A stretch of DNA of 62,528 bases, from positions 1-62,528 of the forward strand of contig NZ_JANGEY010000015.1 in the NCBI RefSeq assembly GCF_024451105.1, given 5' to 3'. The position numbers and the translations under genes are program-made. The DNA is from Stutzerimonas stutzeri (lineage in GTDB: Bacteria; Pseudomonadota; Gammaproteobacteria; Pseudomonadales; Pseudomonadaceae). The notes beneath the pieces were generated by a model that saw only the letters and a list, made by a program, of their open reading frames with translations, was not told the origin of the DNA and made no database searches. Positions 1-9,004 of this stretch are shown one piece after another (the first letter of the stretch is position 1; each line of letters opens with the position of its first letter).

Positions 1-116
1 ACCGCCCAGAAGCAGGCGGCGCCGCCGATCAGCATGGTGATGCCGATGTGCACGCGCAGCGCCAGCAGGGTCAGGGTGATGGCCAGGGCGATCAGGCCGA
101 GACTCAGACCGCTCAT
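1..116 (-). CDS. dctM: TRAP transporter large permease DctM, 5' end only
   Basis: Only the first 38 or so codons are inside the window; the gene runs off the left edge. The start ATG (114-116, minus strand) overlaps the stop of dctQ in an ATGA arrangement, so the two are translationally coupled. The visible peptide is an almost uninterrupted hydrophobic stretch (MSGLSLGLIALAITLTLLAL...), which fits the first membrane helix of the 12-helix DctM subunit. That subunit forms the sodium-driven transport channel of tripartite ATP-independent periplasmic transporters. The identity rests mainly on its place directly after dctP and dctQ. Confidence 0.8.
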   Translation of the reverse strand, partial: MSGLSLGLIALAITLTLLALRVHIGITMLIGGAACFWA

Positions 117-640
117 GGGCGACCTCCGCAAACGCACACGGACACCCGCCAGGCGCTGGCCAGGGCGAGCAGGACGAGACTGGGCACGATCAGCGCCAGC
201 GGGATCCACATCGGGATCGACAGCAGGGTGGACACGTCGCCGTACTCCAGGTTGTCGCGCAACTGCAGGGCGGTGCGCCAGGCGAGGATCAGCGCGGCGG
301 ACATGCACAGCAGATGGGCGACGGCATCCAGCGCACGCTGGGCCCCGGCGGACAGCTTCATGGTCAGGGCATCGACCTTGATGTGGGTGGCGCGCATCTC
401 GCACAGCGGCAGGAAGGCGGCGATGGCGACGGCGGCGCCGATCTCCATCAGCTCGATGTCGCCGCGGATCGGCGTGGCGAACAGCTTGCGGCCGATGATC
501 GACACCAGCGACATGTTGATCAGCGCCAGCAGCACCAGGCCACCGGCCAGGGCGAAGGTTTGGCAGGCCAGATAAAGAACGCGGCCCAGAGGGCCGCGTT
601 GCAGTTCCAGGCCGCCTTCGAGGGAAAGCGACTCAGCCAT
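113..640 (-). CDS. dctQ: TRAP transporter small permease DctQ
   Basis: The 175-residue protein has four predicted membrane segments (about residues 20-45, 62-80, 100-118 and 140-160), the usual DctQ topology and length. DctQ pairs with DctM in the inner membrane and docks the periplasmic binding protein. It lies 6 bp downstream of dctP and overlaps dctM by 4 bp, so the three form one operon transcribed leftwards. No strong ribosome binding site precedes the ATG, which fits coupling to dctP. The substrate cannot be read from this subunit. Confidence 0.85.
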   Translation of the reverse strand: MAESLSLEGGLELQRGPLGRVLYLACQTFALAGGLVLLALINMSLVSIIGRKLFATPIRGDIELMEIGAAVAIAAFLPLCEMRATHIKVDALTMKLSAGAQRALDAVAHLLCMSAALILAWRTALQLRDNLEYGDVSTLLSIPMWIPLALIVPSLVLLALASAWRVSVCVCGGRP

Positions 641-646
641 GACGGA

Positions 647-1690
647 TTACCGGGCCTGGGCCTGTACCTGGGCCTGGGCCGCGGCGATCTCGCGCACGCC
701 CTTGAGCATGGCCTCGCCGTCGACGCCCTTGGCGGCGACTTCCTTCACCCAGTTCTGCGCCACCGGCTCGGCGGCCTTCTGCATGGCGGCGTAGTTCTCG
801 GCGCTGATGTTGACGATCTGCTCGACCGGGGTGGCCTTGACGGCGCCTTCCATGTGCTTGTCCCAGACGTTGCTGATCATGTCGTTGAGCGCCGGGCCGC
901 TGTTGCGCTCGATGATCTCCTGCAGGTCCTTGGGCAGGCTGGCGAACTTCTTCTCGTTCATCAGCAGGGTCAGCACGGTGCTGGTCAGCGACGGCGAACC
1001 GGCCGGCGGCTCGCTGTGGAAGCGGGTCACCTCGTCGACCTTGACGTCGCGGATGGTGCTCCAGGTGAACAGCACGCCGTCGATCACGCCCTTGGACAGC
1101 GACTCGGTCATCTGCGGCGGCGGCATGCTCACCGGCGCGGCTCCGAGCGACTCGACCAGCAATGCCGAGGCGCGGTGCGAGGCGCGCAGTTTCATGCCCT
1201 TGAGGTCGTCGAGGCTGGTGATCGCCTTACTGCGGGTGTGGAAGCCCATGCCGCCGTCGCCGTGCATGGCCAGCACCTTGTAGCCCTTGAAGTCGTCCTT
1301 GGCGTACTGCTCGTAGAACTTCCAGATGATCGGGTCGCTGTTGCGCGCACCGTAGGGCATCAGGAACGGCTGCTCGACCGCCTCGATGCGCGGGAACTTG
1401 CCCGGCGAGTAGGACGGTGCGGTCCAGACGATGTCGGCCACGCCGTTGCGCACCATGTCGGCCAGCTTGGCCGGGGTGCCACCGAGCTGCATGGACAGAT
1501 AGATCTGGCACTCGAGTCGACCGGCGGACTCCTCCTTCAGCTTGGCGCACCAGGGCTCGAACATCTCGCGCTGCTGGTAGGAGGTGGAAGGCAGGAAGTG
1601 GCCGAACTTGAGGGTATAGGTCTCGGCGGCCTGGGCGGAGGCGGCGCAAGCGAAGGCGGTGACCAGTGCGGCCAGCTTGAGGCGTTTCAT
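647..1690 (-). CDS. dctP: TRAP transporter substrate-binding protein DctP
   Basis: The 347-residue protein has a Sec signal peptide (MKRLKLAALVTAFACAASAQA, cleavage about residue 21), followed by the TRAP binding fold. Typical features are an early TLKFGHF strand, LGGTPAKLADMVRNGVADI, and the conserved substrate-carboxylate arginine in the LKGMKLRASHRAS region. The open frame extends 39 codons upstream, but this ATG has a GGGAGC ribosome site and begins the signal peptide. It captures an organic, usually carboxylated, solute in the periplasm for DctQM. A related orphan copy sits at 60665-61720. The substrate is unknown; an aromatic or hydroxy acid is a guess from the neighbouring aromatic degradation island. 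Confidence 0.88.
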   Translation of the reverse strand: MKRLKLAALVTAFACAASAQAAETYTLKFGHFLPSTSYQQREMFEPWCAKLKEESAGRLECQIYLSMQLGGTPAKLADMVRNGVADIVWTAPSYSPGKFPRIEAVEQPFLMPYGARNSDPIIWKFYEQYAKDDFKGYKVLAMHGDGGMGFHTRSKAITSLDDLKGMKLRASHRASALLVESLGAAPVSMPPPQMTESLSKGVIDGVLFTWSTIRDVKVDEVTRFHSEPPAGSPSLTSTVLTLLMNEKKFASLPKDLQEIIERNSGPALNDMISNVWDKHMEGAVKATPVEQIVNISAENYAAMQKAAEPVAQNWVKEVAAKGVDGEAMLKGVREIAAAQAQVQAQAR

Positions 1691-2167
1691 GTGATGCTCC
1701 CGAATTATTCTTGTATCGGCTTGTAGGGCTCTGAGGCTCTGATCAGCACGCGGCAGCGCGGGGCGGATAGCGAGCCCTTCTCGCCGAGCATACCCAAAAA
1801 GAGACACAGATCAACAAGCAAAAAGTCTATTTCGGTATCCCTTGCCGACATGCGCAGGCCGCGCAGCACCCCGCAAAAACCGCATGACCAGCCACATTAC
1901 CGCATGAAACCTGCATTCCAGAGCCATCACGGGCAACAAGAGCAGATTCACGAGCAGCCGGCAAACGATACAAAAATCATGAAAACCACCTCCACACCTG
2001 AACAAATATTCTGAGCCCGCCCCCCTCCCCTGCGGCGAGGCGCCCGTCCCCTCCGCCAGCGGCCCCGCGGCAGGATTTTTCCGAAAGTGTGCCGGGCATC
2101 GAGGAGCGGCGGGCCGCCATCGCGCAGAATCCGCAATCCGGTGCAGGAGCGCATCGACTCCTGAGCA
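1691..2167. other. Intergenic region between divergent dctP and the type I exporter gene
   Basis: This gap of about 480 bases separates the leftward TRAP operon from the rightward secretion locus and must hold promoters for both. It is more AT-rich than its surroundings around 1795-1830 and 1950-2010. I see no convincing -35/-10 pair, operator or RNA gene. Open frames here are short and lack gene-like composition. Confidence 0.5.
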
Positions 2168-4330
2168 TTGCATGGACGCTACATGGGCGCACGAGGAATG
2201 GGCGCCGCCTCTCCGGCGCTCGATACGGGCCTGGCCTGCCTGGTCATGCTCGCCCGCTTTCACAACCTGGTCGCCTCGCCCGAGCAGCTCGCCCACGAGT
2301 TCGCCGAGGACGGCCGCGCCTTCGGCCGGGCCGAGCTGCTGCTGGCGGCCAGGAAACTGGGCCTCAGGGCCAAGACCGCACGCAGCCGGATCGGGCGCCT
2401 CGCCCATACCCCGCTGCCCGCCATCGCGCTCGACAACGACGGGCGCTTCTTCATCATCGCGCGCATCGACGATGGCAAGGCGCTGATCCATGACCCTGGG
2501 AGCCAGCGACCCGAGGTGTTGGGCTTTGAAGAGCTTGAGGCACGCTGGACTGGCGAACTGATCCTGATCCGCTCTGAGGCCTCGCTGGCCGGCGAGCTGT
2601 CGAAGTTCGACTTCACCTGGTTCATCCCGGCCATCGTCAAGTACCGCAAGCTGCTCGGCGAAGTGTTGCTGGTGTCCTTCGTGTTGCAGATCTTCGCGCT
2701 GCTCACGCCGCTGTTCTTCCAGGTGGTGATGGACAAGGTGCTGGTGCATCGCGGCCTCAGCACACTGGATGTCATTGCCATCGGCCTGCTCGGCATCATG
2801 TTGTTCGAGACCGCCCTGAGCGGTCTGCGCAGCTACGTGTTCGCCCACACGGCCAGCCGCATCGACGTCGAGCTGGGTTCGCGACTGTTCCGCCATCTGG
2901 TCAGCCTGCCTCTGGCCTACTTCCAGGCGCGTCGAGTCGGTGACTCGGTGGCGCGGGTGCGCGAGCTGGAGAACATCCGCAGCTTCCTCACCGGCAATGC
3001 CATCACCCTGCTCCTTGACGTGCTGTTCTCGGTGGTGTTCATCGCCGTGATGTTCTACTACAGCGGCTGGCTGACTCTAGTGGTGGTGTTGTCGCTGCCG
3101 CTGTACTTCCTGATCTCTCTGTTCATCACGCCGCTGCTCCGTGCCCGCCTGCAGGAAAGCTTCAATCGCGGCGCGGAGAACCAGGCCTTCCTCGTGGAGA
3201 CGGTCAACGGCATCGACACCCTCAAGTCGATGGCGGTGGAGCCGCAGATCGGCCGCAAGTGGGACAACCAGCTGGCCGGCTACGTGGCGGCCAGCTTCAA
3301 GACCCAGACCCTCTCCACCATCGCCAACGAAAGCGTTGGGCTGGTCGGCAAGCTGGTGACTGTCGCTACCCTGTGGCTGGGCGCGCGCCTGGTGATCGAC
3401 GGCGACCTCACGGTAGGCCAGCTGATCGCCTTCAACATGCTCGCCGGGCGCGTCGCCCAGCCGATCATGCGCCTGGCCCAGTTGTGGACCAACTTCCAGC
3501 AGACCGGCGTCTCGGTGCAGCGTCTGGGCGACATCCTCAATACCCGCACCGAACTGTCCCAGGCCACGCGCAGCGCCCTGCCGCCAATCAAGGGGCAGGT
3601 GGAGTTCGATCAGGTGCACTTCCGCTACCGGCCGGATGGCTCCGAGGTGCTGCGTGGTATCAGCCTGAACATCCAGCCGGGCGAGGTGATCGGCGTGGTC
3701 GGCCGCTCTGGCTCCGGCAAGAGCACCCTGACCCGCCTGCTGCAACGGCTCTACGTCCCCGAGCGCGGGCGCGTGCTGATCGACGGTATGGATCTGGCGC
3801 TGGCCGACGTCTCTTCGCTGCGCCGGCAGATCGGTGTGGTGTTGCAGGAGAACATGCTGTTCGCCCGCAGCATCCGCGAGAACATCGCCCTGACCGACCC
3901 CGGCGCGCCCATCGAGGCGGTGATCCAGGCCGCCCGCCTGGCCGGCGCCCACGAGTTCATCCTCGAACTGCCGGAAGGCTACGACACCGTGGTCGGCGAG
4001 CACGGCGCCTCGCTGTCCGGCGGCCAGAGGCAGCGCATCGCCATCGCCCGGGCGCTGATGGGCAATCCGCGCGTTTTGATCTTCGACGAGGCCACCAGCG
4101 CGCTGGACTACGAGTCGGAGCGGATCGTCCAGCAGAACATGAAGTCCATCTGTCTGGGGCGCACGGTGATCATCATCGCCCATCGCTTGTCTGCCGTGCG
4201 CGACGCCAACCGCATCCTGGTCATGGACCGCGGCCAGATCGTCGAGCAGGGCAGCCATGCCGAACTGCTGACCCACCAGGCTGGCCACTACACGCGGCTG
4301 TACCGCCTGCAGCAGGGGAACGCCGCATGA
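2168..4330 (+). CDS. Type I secretion ABC exporter, HlyB/LapB-like, with inactive C39-like domain
   Basis: This is the 720-residue inner-membrane ABC exporter of a type I secretion system. Residues ~10-130 form a C39-like domain in which the catalytic Cys of the peptidase motif (normally DCG) is Thr (ALDTGLACLVML), so it should bind unfolded cargo rather than cleave leader peptides. Membrane helices cover ~155-430. The nucleotide-binding domain has Walker A GRSGSGKST (~512), signature LSGGQRQ (~616) and Walker [13 protein letters not shown] (~636). The longest frame starts at a TTG (2168). In-frame ATGs at 2183 and 2198 are alternatives, none with an ideal ribosome site. Its stop overlaps the adaptor gene's start (ATGA). 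The likely cargo is the RTX protein encoded at 6811. Confidence 0.9.
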   Translation: MHGRYMGARGMGAASPALDTGLACLVMLARFHNLVASPEQLAHEFAEDGRAFGRAELLLAARKLGLRAKTARSRIGRLAHTPLPAIALDNDGRFFIIARIDDGKALIHDPGSQRPEVLGFEELEARWTGELILIRSEASLAGELSKFDFTWFIPAIVKYRKLLGEVLLVSFVLQIFALLTPLFFQVVMDKVLVHRGLSTLDVIAIGLLGIMLFETALSGLRSYVFAHTASRIDVELGSRLFRHLVSLPLAYFQARRVGDSVARVRELENIRSFLTGNAITLLLDVLFSVVFIAVMFYYSGWLTLVVVLSLPLYFLISLFITPLLRARLQESFNRGAENQAFLVETVNGIDTLKSMAVEPQIGRKWDNQLAGYVAASFKTQTLSTIANESVGLVGKLVTVATLWLGARLVIDGDLTVGQLIAFNMLAGRVAQPIMRLAQLWTNFQQTGVSVQRLGDILNTRTELSQATRSALPPIKGQVEFDQVHFRYRPDGSEVLRGISLNIQPGEVIGVVGRSGSGKSTLTRLLQRLYVPERGRVLIDGMDLALADVSSLRRQIGVVLQENMLFARSIRENIALTDPGAPIEAVIQAARLAGAHEFILELPEGYDTVVGEHGASLSGGQRQRIAIARALMGNPRVLIFDEATSALDYESERIVQQNMKSICLGRTVIIIAHRLSAVRDANRILVMDRGQIVEQGSHAELLTHQAGHYTRLYRLQQGNAA

Positions 4331-5682
4331 GCCAGCCATCCGCCACCCGCGCCTTGCTGCGCCGATACCGCAGCGTCTGGCGCCACGCCTGGCGCCACCG
4401 CAAGGCGATGGACGCACCGCAGCGCCTGAGCCACGAAGTGCAGTTCCTGCCCGCCGCCCTGGCCTTGCAGGAACAGCCGGTGCACCCGGCGCCGCGCTAC
4501 ATCCAGTGGACCATCATGGCCTTCGCCGCGCTGGCCCTGCTGTGGGCCTGCATTGGCGAGATCGACGTAGTCGCCACCGCCAGCGGCAAGATCGTGCCCA
4601 GCGGCAAAAGCAAGGTCATCCAGCCCAGCGAGGTCGCGGTGGTCAAGGCCATCCACGTGCGCGACGGCCAGACGGTGAAGGCCGGCGAGCTGCTGGTCGA
4701 GCTGGATGCGCAGATCACCGGTGCCGACGTCGAGCGGCTGAAAAGCGATCTGCTCGCTGCTCAGGTCGACAGTGCCCGCGCCGGGGCACTGCTGGAAGCT
4801 ATCCAGACCCGCCGCGAGCCCACTTCGCTGGCCGAGCGCCTGCCGCAGGCCAGCGCCGAGCAGCAGTTGGCCGCCCAGCGCTGGTTGCAGGGCCAGTATC
4901 TGGAGCTGCGCAGCACCCTCGACCAGGTCGAGGCCGAAATCGAACAGCGCTCCGCGGAAATCCGCGCGGCCCAGGCCAGCGTGGCCTCGTTGCAGAAGAC
5001 CCTGCCGATCACTCGCGAATTGGCTGCGGACTACCACAATCTGCTGGAGCGCAAGTTCATCTCCAAGCATGCCTATCTGGAGAAGGAGCAGCAGCGCCTC
5101 GACCAGGAGCGCGAACTGGCGGTCCAGCAGGTGCGCATCGCCGAGCTGAATGCAGCCCGGAAAGCCGCCGAGAGCCGCCATGCCGGCGTCCTCGCCCAGA
5201 CCCGCCGCGCCATGCTCGATTTGCAGCACGAGTCCGGACAGCACGCCACGGCGCTGACGCAGGAACTGAAAAAGGCCGAACAGCGCAACCGCCTGATGGC
5301 CCTCACCGCCCCGGTGGACGGCACCGTGCAGCAACTGGCTATCCACACTCAGGGCGGGGTGGTCACCGAAGCCCAGCCGTTGATGGTGATAGTGCCCAGC
5401 GACGAACCGGTGGAAGTGGAGGCCATGCTGGAGAACAAGGACATTGGCTTCGTCCGCCCGGGGCAGGAGGTGGAGATCAAGGTCGAGACCTTCACCTTTA
5501 CCAAATACGGAGTGGTGCATGGCGTTGTGACCAGCATCTCCAACGATGCCATTGAGGATGAAAGACTCGGTTTGGTGTATGCCGCGCGGATTCAGCCACA
5601 TGAGAATCGTATCCATGTGTGGGGGGGGGGGGGGGGAAGGATGTCGCCCTTTCGCCGGGTATGGCGGTCAGGTCCGAAGTGA
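4327..5682 (+). CDS. HlyD/LapC-type periplasmic adaptor, C-terminus frameshifted at a G16 tract
   Basis: This membrane fusion protein links the ABC exporter to an outer-membrane TolC-type channel. It has a single membrane helix at ~61-78, a biotinyl/lipoyl-like strand (SGKIVPSGKSKVIQPSE), a long coiled-coil at ~120-320, and a beta-barrel ending near DEPVEVEAMLENKDIGFVRPG. Codons match the family until a run of 16 G at 5621-5636. After the run the present frame reads RMSPFRRVWRSGPK and stops. In another frame the expected family ending continues: KDVALSPGMAV, then VIDYFFSPF and QYKDESLKER, to a stop at 5760-5762. Fourteen or 17 Gs would restore it, giving about 477-478 residues. As written the protein lacks its conserved last ~45 residues and is probably non-functional. 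Either this is a phase-OFF allele or the tract length is an assembly error. Confidence 0.88.
   Translation: MSQPSATRALLRRYRSVWRHAWRHRKAMDAPQRLSHEVQFLPAALALQEQPVHPAPRYIQWTIMAFAALALLWACIGEIDVVATASGKIVPSGKSKVIQPSEVAVVKAIHVRDGQTVKAGELLVELDAQITGADVERLKSDLLAAQVDSARAGALLEAIQTRREPTSLAERLPQASAEQQLAAQRWLQGQYLELRSTLDQVEAEIEQRSAEIRAAQASVASLQKTLPITRELAADYHNLLERKFISKHAYLEKEQQRLDQERELAVQQVRIAELNAARKAAESRHAGVLAQTRRAMLDLQHESGQHATALTQELKKAEQRNRLMALTAPVDGTVQQLAIHTQGGVVTEAQPLMVIVPSDEPVEVEAMLENKDIGFVRPGQEVEIKVETFTFTKYGVVHGVVTSISNDAIEDERLGLVYAARIQPHENRIHVWGGGGGRMSPFRRVWRSGPK
5621..5636 (+). repeat. Homopolymeric G16 tract inside the adaptor gene
   Basis: Sixteen consecutive G residues lie in the coding strand of the HlyD-like adaptor gene, encoding part of Trp and then Gly codons. 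Runs this long are classic slipped-strand mispairing sites. Lengths of 14 or 17 give the full-length adaptor; 15 and 16 give premature ends. No other homopolymer in the window approaches this length. Confidence 0.95.
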
Positions 5683-5766
5683 AAACCGATAAACGCAAGG
5701 TGATCGATTACTTTTTTAGTCCATTCAAGCAATACAAGGATGAAAGCTTAAAGGAGAGATAGCTTT

Positions 5767-6726
5767 GTGTGGTTTGTTTGTGGTTTGGATTTTTGGTGGG
5801 CAGATATTGGCTGCCTTTGTTGGTGGCAGGTCGATTTCCGATTGCCTGCAAGATCACTCATTTTAGAAGCATTTTATTTGCTTGGATGGTGGGTATGGGG
5901 AAGGAGAGGTTTTTTAGTTGGGTGGTGGGTTGGTTGCTTGCTAATATTTTTAGCAATGCTGTTGGGGGGGTTGGTCTGGAAAAACAATGCAATAGAGAGC
6001 TTGGTGTTCAGTTTTAAGCCGCCGCAAATGGCTCTGGCAAAAAAAGCGCAAAAATTTTTTATTGGTGATCTTGGGGGGATGAAGGTTCGTGTTCCGAAGT
6101 ATTGCGTGGAGCATGTTGAATATGACGCTGATCCGGGTGTTGGTGCGCAACAAAGTGGGTTTTTCCCAGAGCGTACTTTTGAGTCAAAACTGCGCAGTTT
6201 TGGTATTGATGCACGATTCCCTGAAATGAAGTGTAAGCAGGGCGAGGAAATGCGGATTGATTACCGTAATCAATTTTTGATGCCAGATAATGCTTGGGTA
6301 AGTATAGGGATAAGTTCTGGTGAAATCTATCCTGGTGTCGAGGCAGTGAATAGGCATGCAGTATTTGTTCTAAGTAGTGTTAACAATCCGACCGAGTTTT
6401 GGTTTGATAATTATGAGAGGGTTTCGGAGCGTTTTCTTGGGTTGGACGCGTATGTGGTTAAAGGGGTTGATCCGTATTCTGGAGCGCCTGCCAGAGATAG
6501 CGAGCTAACGGTTGATAAGTTCTTTAGGTTTGACCGGTTTGGTGTTGCGGATACACACATTGCGTGTGGTAAAACCCATGTTCCTGGTGGTGTTTCTAGT
6601 TGTAGTATGAAGTTTAGTATGGAGCCTAAGGCTAAGGTGCTCATCAGTGTTGGTTTCGTCAGGTCGCGTCTTTCTCAGTGGGAATTGATCAGGAAATCAA
6701 CGATTGATTTTATTTCTGGGTTTTAA
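5767..6726 (+). CDS. Unrecognised AT-rich membrane-anchored protein
   Basis: I do not recognise this family. The frame (319 codons from a GTG at 5767, AAGGAG at 5751-5756) is strikingly AT-rich against the rest of the window. Its N-terminal ~75 residues are Trp- and Leu-rich and hydrophobic, with a clear helix at VGCLLIFLAMLLGGLVW. The remaining ~240 residues look soluble and periplasmic (KVRVPKYCVEHVEYDADPG, SKLRSFGIDARFPEM). The start is uncertain: a second frame opens at 5769, and the first 40-50 residues have odd composition, so translation may begin nearer the helix. It is wedged between the exporter adaptor and the RTX gene. An immunity or accessory role for that RTX protein is a guess from position only. 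Confidence 0.55.
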   Translation: MWFVCGLDFWWADIGCLCWWQVDFRLPARSLILEAFYLLGWWVWGRRGFLVGWWVGCLLIFLAMLLGGLVWKNNAIESLVFSFKPPQMALAKKAQKFFIGDLGGMKVRVPKYCVEHVEYDADPGVGAQQSGFFPERTFESKLRSFGIDARFPEMKCKQGEEMRIDYRNQFLMPDNAWVSIGISSGEIYPGVEAVNRHAVFVLSSVNNPTEFWFDNYERVSERFLGLDAYVVKGVDPYSGAPARDSELTVDKFFRFDRFGVADTHIACGKTHVPGGVSSCSMKFSMEPKAKVLISVGFVRSRLSQWELIRKSTIDFISGF

Positions 6727-6765
6727 TTTCGCGGGGAGGGTTCTGCTAAGTAATATGCTCGTGTC

Positions 6766-6803
6766 TTGAAGGGAAGCATTTTTTGGTTATAAAAGTATAG
6801 GGA
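6766..6803 (+). promoter_or_regulatory. Possible promoter and ribosome site for the RTX gene
   Basis: TTGAAG (6766-6771) and TATAAA (6788-6793) are 16 bp apart, followed by AGGGA (6799-6803) 7 bases before the ATG at 6811. The predicted start point would fall almost on the ribosome site, so either the promoter or the assigned -10 may be off by a few bases. Confidence 0.35.
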
Positions 6804-8997
6804 CTACGTTATGCCGCAAACGATTACGACAACTCAAATTCAAAGCCTTCAACAGTCGGTTCAAGCTGGCGGCGTTGGCGCTGCTGTGGATGCCTATGGA
6901 AGTTTGTATGCGCAAGGATACAACTATGCTGGCTGGGCAGGGGGCGTGGCCGCAGGGGATACGATTAGTGGGCAGGCCGCGTTAAGTTACATGCAAGGAA
7001 CCGCCGCTATGGGCATAGGCGGTGAACAGTGTCGAAACCTTACTCAGCAGCAGATCGATAAGATTCGCACTGATATGGCGAATCAAACTTTGGAAAAATA
7101 TAAAGAGATTTCCATTGATAATGGTGGTGCTCTTGATCGTGACTTGACTTATCAGGAGACAAAAGATGTTCACGATAAGGTGTTCAGGGATAATGGATTA
7201 ACCCTTGATAACTGGACCCTAAATACGCCTATGGAGCTTATTCGTGATGAGTATGGAGATCAGTTTGTCGAAGATGTTTGGGAGGGCATACGTGATACTG
7301 GCGGGGATGGCCCTGATGCAATAAGGGCTAACTTGGTATTGATGGCATATATGCTGAGTAAGTTGCGTTCGGAGGATTCAGCTGTTCGAGACAAGGCAAG
7401 GGAGTGGCTGAGTCAGTTTGATGAACCGTCAGAGTGGCAGGATATAATTAGTGACTTTGTTAACGAAAACTTTAATCTTGCCCTTGATTTTATTTTACGC
7501 AGTGATCCTCTTACCCTAGACCTTGATGGCGATGGCATCGAAACCGTCTCCGCCGATACCGGTATAGTCTTCGACTTCGACGGAGACGGTCTCAAAACCG
7601 GTACCGGTTGGGTCAATGGAGACGACGCCTTCCTGGTACGCGACCTCGACGGCAACGGACTTATCGATAACGGAAGCGAACTGTTCGGTGTCGACACTCT
7701 CAAGCAGGATGGCAGCAAAGCCAAGGACGGCTTCGATGCATTGCGCGATCTTGACAGCAATGCCGATGGCGTATTCGACGCTCAGGACGAACACTTCTCC
7801 AACGTAAGGGTCTGGCAGGACCTGAACCAAGATGGGGTTTCGCAGGCCAATGAGCTGAGGTCCCTGGTGGAAAGCAGTATCGCCTCCATAAACCTCACCT
7901 CCCAGAGCACCCGCCAGACGAGCAACGACAACCTGATCAGCGCTGTAGGCAGTTTCACTCGTCTGGACGGCACCGCTGGTGAGGTGAACGGCAACCAGAG
8001 TCTGGCTGCCAACCTGGATCTGGCCAGCAATCCGTTCTATCGGGAGTATACCGACCGCATAGAGATCAGCGATGAGGTTGCTGCATTGCCGGACATGCAG
8101 GGTTCCGGGGCCGTGCGCGACCTTCAGGAAGCCGCGATGCTGGATGCCGGACTGCGCAACGTGCTTACTCAGTACTCTCAGGCAACCACACGCGAGCAAC
8201 AACTCGATCTGGTTGACAAGTTGCTGGTCGAGTGGGCCAGCAGCAGTGGGTTCAAGACATTCAAGCAGCGGGTTGCTGAGTTGAGCAATGAGAAATTCAG
8301 TTTTGTGTTCTCTTATTCTTGGGAGATACCGAACAGTTACTCGGCAACCCCAAGCATGCTCGAGAATAAAGAGCTTCTAGAGAAGGTTATTATTCTTGAG
8401 GTTTTCAATGGCCAGGAATTCTTTGGCTTTGGAGGGGACGAAACGGCAGATGAAAACAATGAGGCTGGTTTCGAGGGGCGAGTCTCGGCAGGTGCAAGTA
8501 GTGGAGGATTTGGTATATCTGCCGGAGTCGCCTGGGGAAGAAACACCTTTTATGTTACAGAGAAACATCCGGCTTTAAATAGTGGTCAGAAGCAGCTTCT
8601 TGAAAGCTCATACGAAGCCCTGCGTCAGTCGGTCTACGACGGCCTGCTGTTGCAGACTCGCCTCAAGCCTTATATGGACGCGGTTTCGCTGACTGTCGAT
8701 GAGAACGGCATCGGCTTTGACTTCTCGCAGGTCGACGGCCTGTTCCAGACTCGTTACGCCAGCGCCCCTGCCGAGGCGATCCGCGACCTGCTGGATTTGC
8801 AGCGTGTGCGAGGCGTCGATCTCGCCGCACTTGGCTGGGAAGGCCTTGGCCAACTCAACCAGTGGCTGAACGAGGCCTTGGGCGGGCCTAACGAAGCAGC
8901 GGTGCTGGCTGCTCTGGCCGACTTCGGCTACACCGGTGTCCGCCTGCAAGGCGACAACGATGTGGTCATCAGCGATGCAAATGGTGGCGTCCTGCAA

Positions 8998-9004
8998 GGG
9001 AGGG
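8998..9004 (+). other. Frameshift site in the RTX gene
   Basis: The sequence CAAGGGAGGGCTG should read CAAGGAGGGCTG to keep the frame, giving [18 protein letters not shown]. The extra G lies in GGG at 8998-9000. Upstream and downstream frames both have strong RTX-family coding character, so a single-base insertion or a sequencing error is the simplest reading. Confidence 0.8.

Noticed and set aside
1691..1807. N-terminal extension of dctP
   Set aside because: The extra 39 codons would precede a normal signal peptide. The ATG at 1690 has a good ribosome site.
5769..6017. Alternative 82-codon frame at the start of the AT-rich gene
   Set aside because: It stops within the membrane segment of the longer frame and shows no domain. 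A frameshift between the two cannot be excluded, but the 319-codon frame is more complete.
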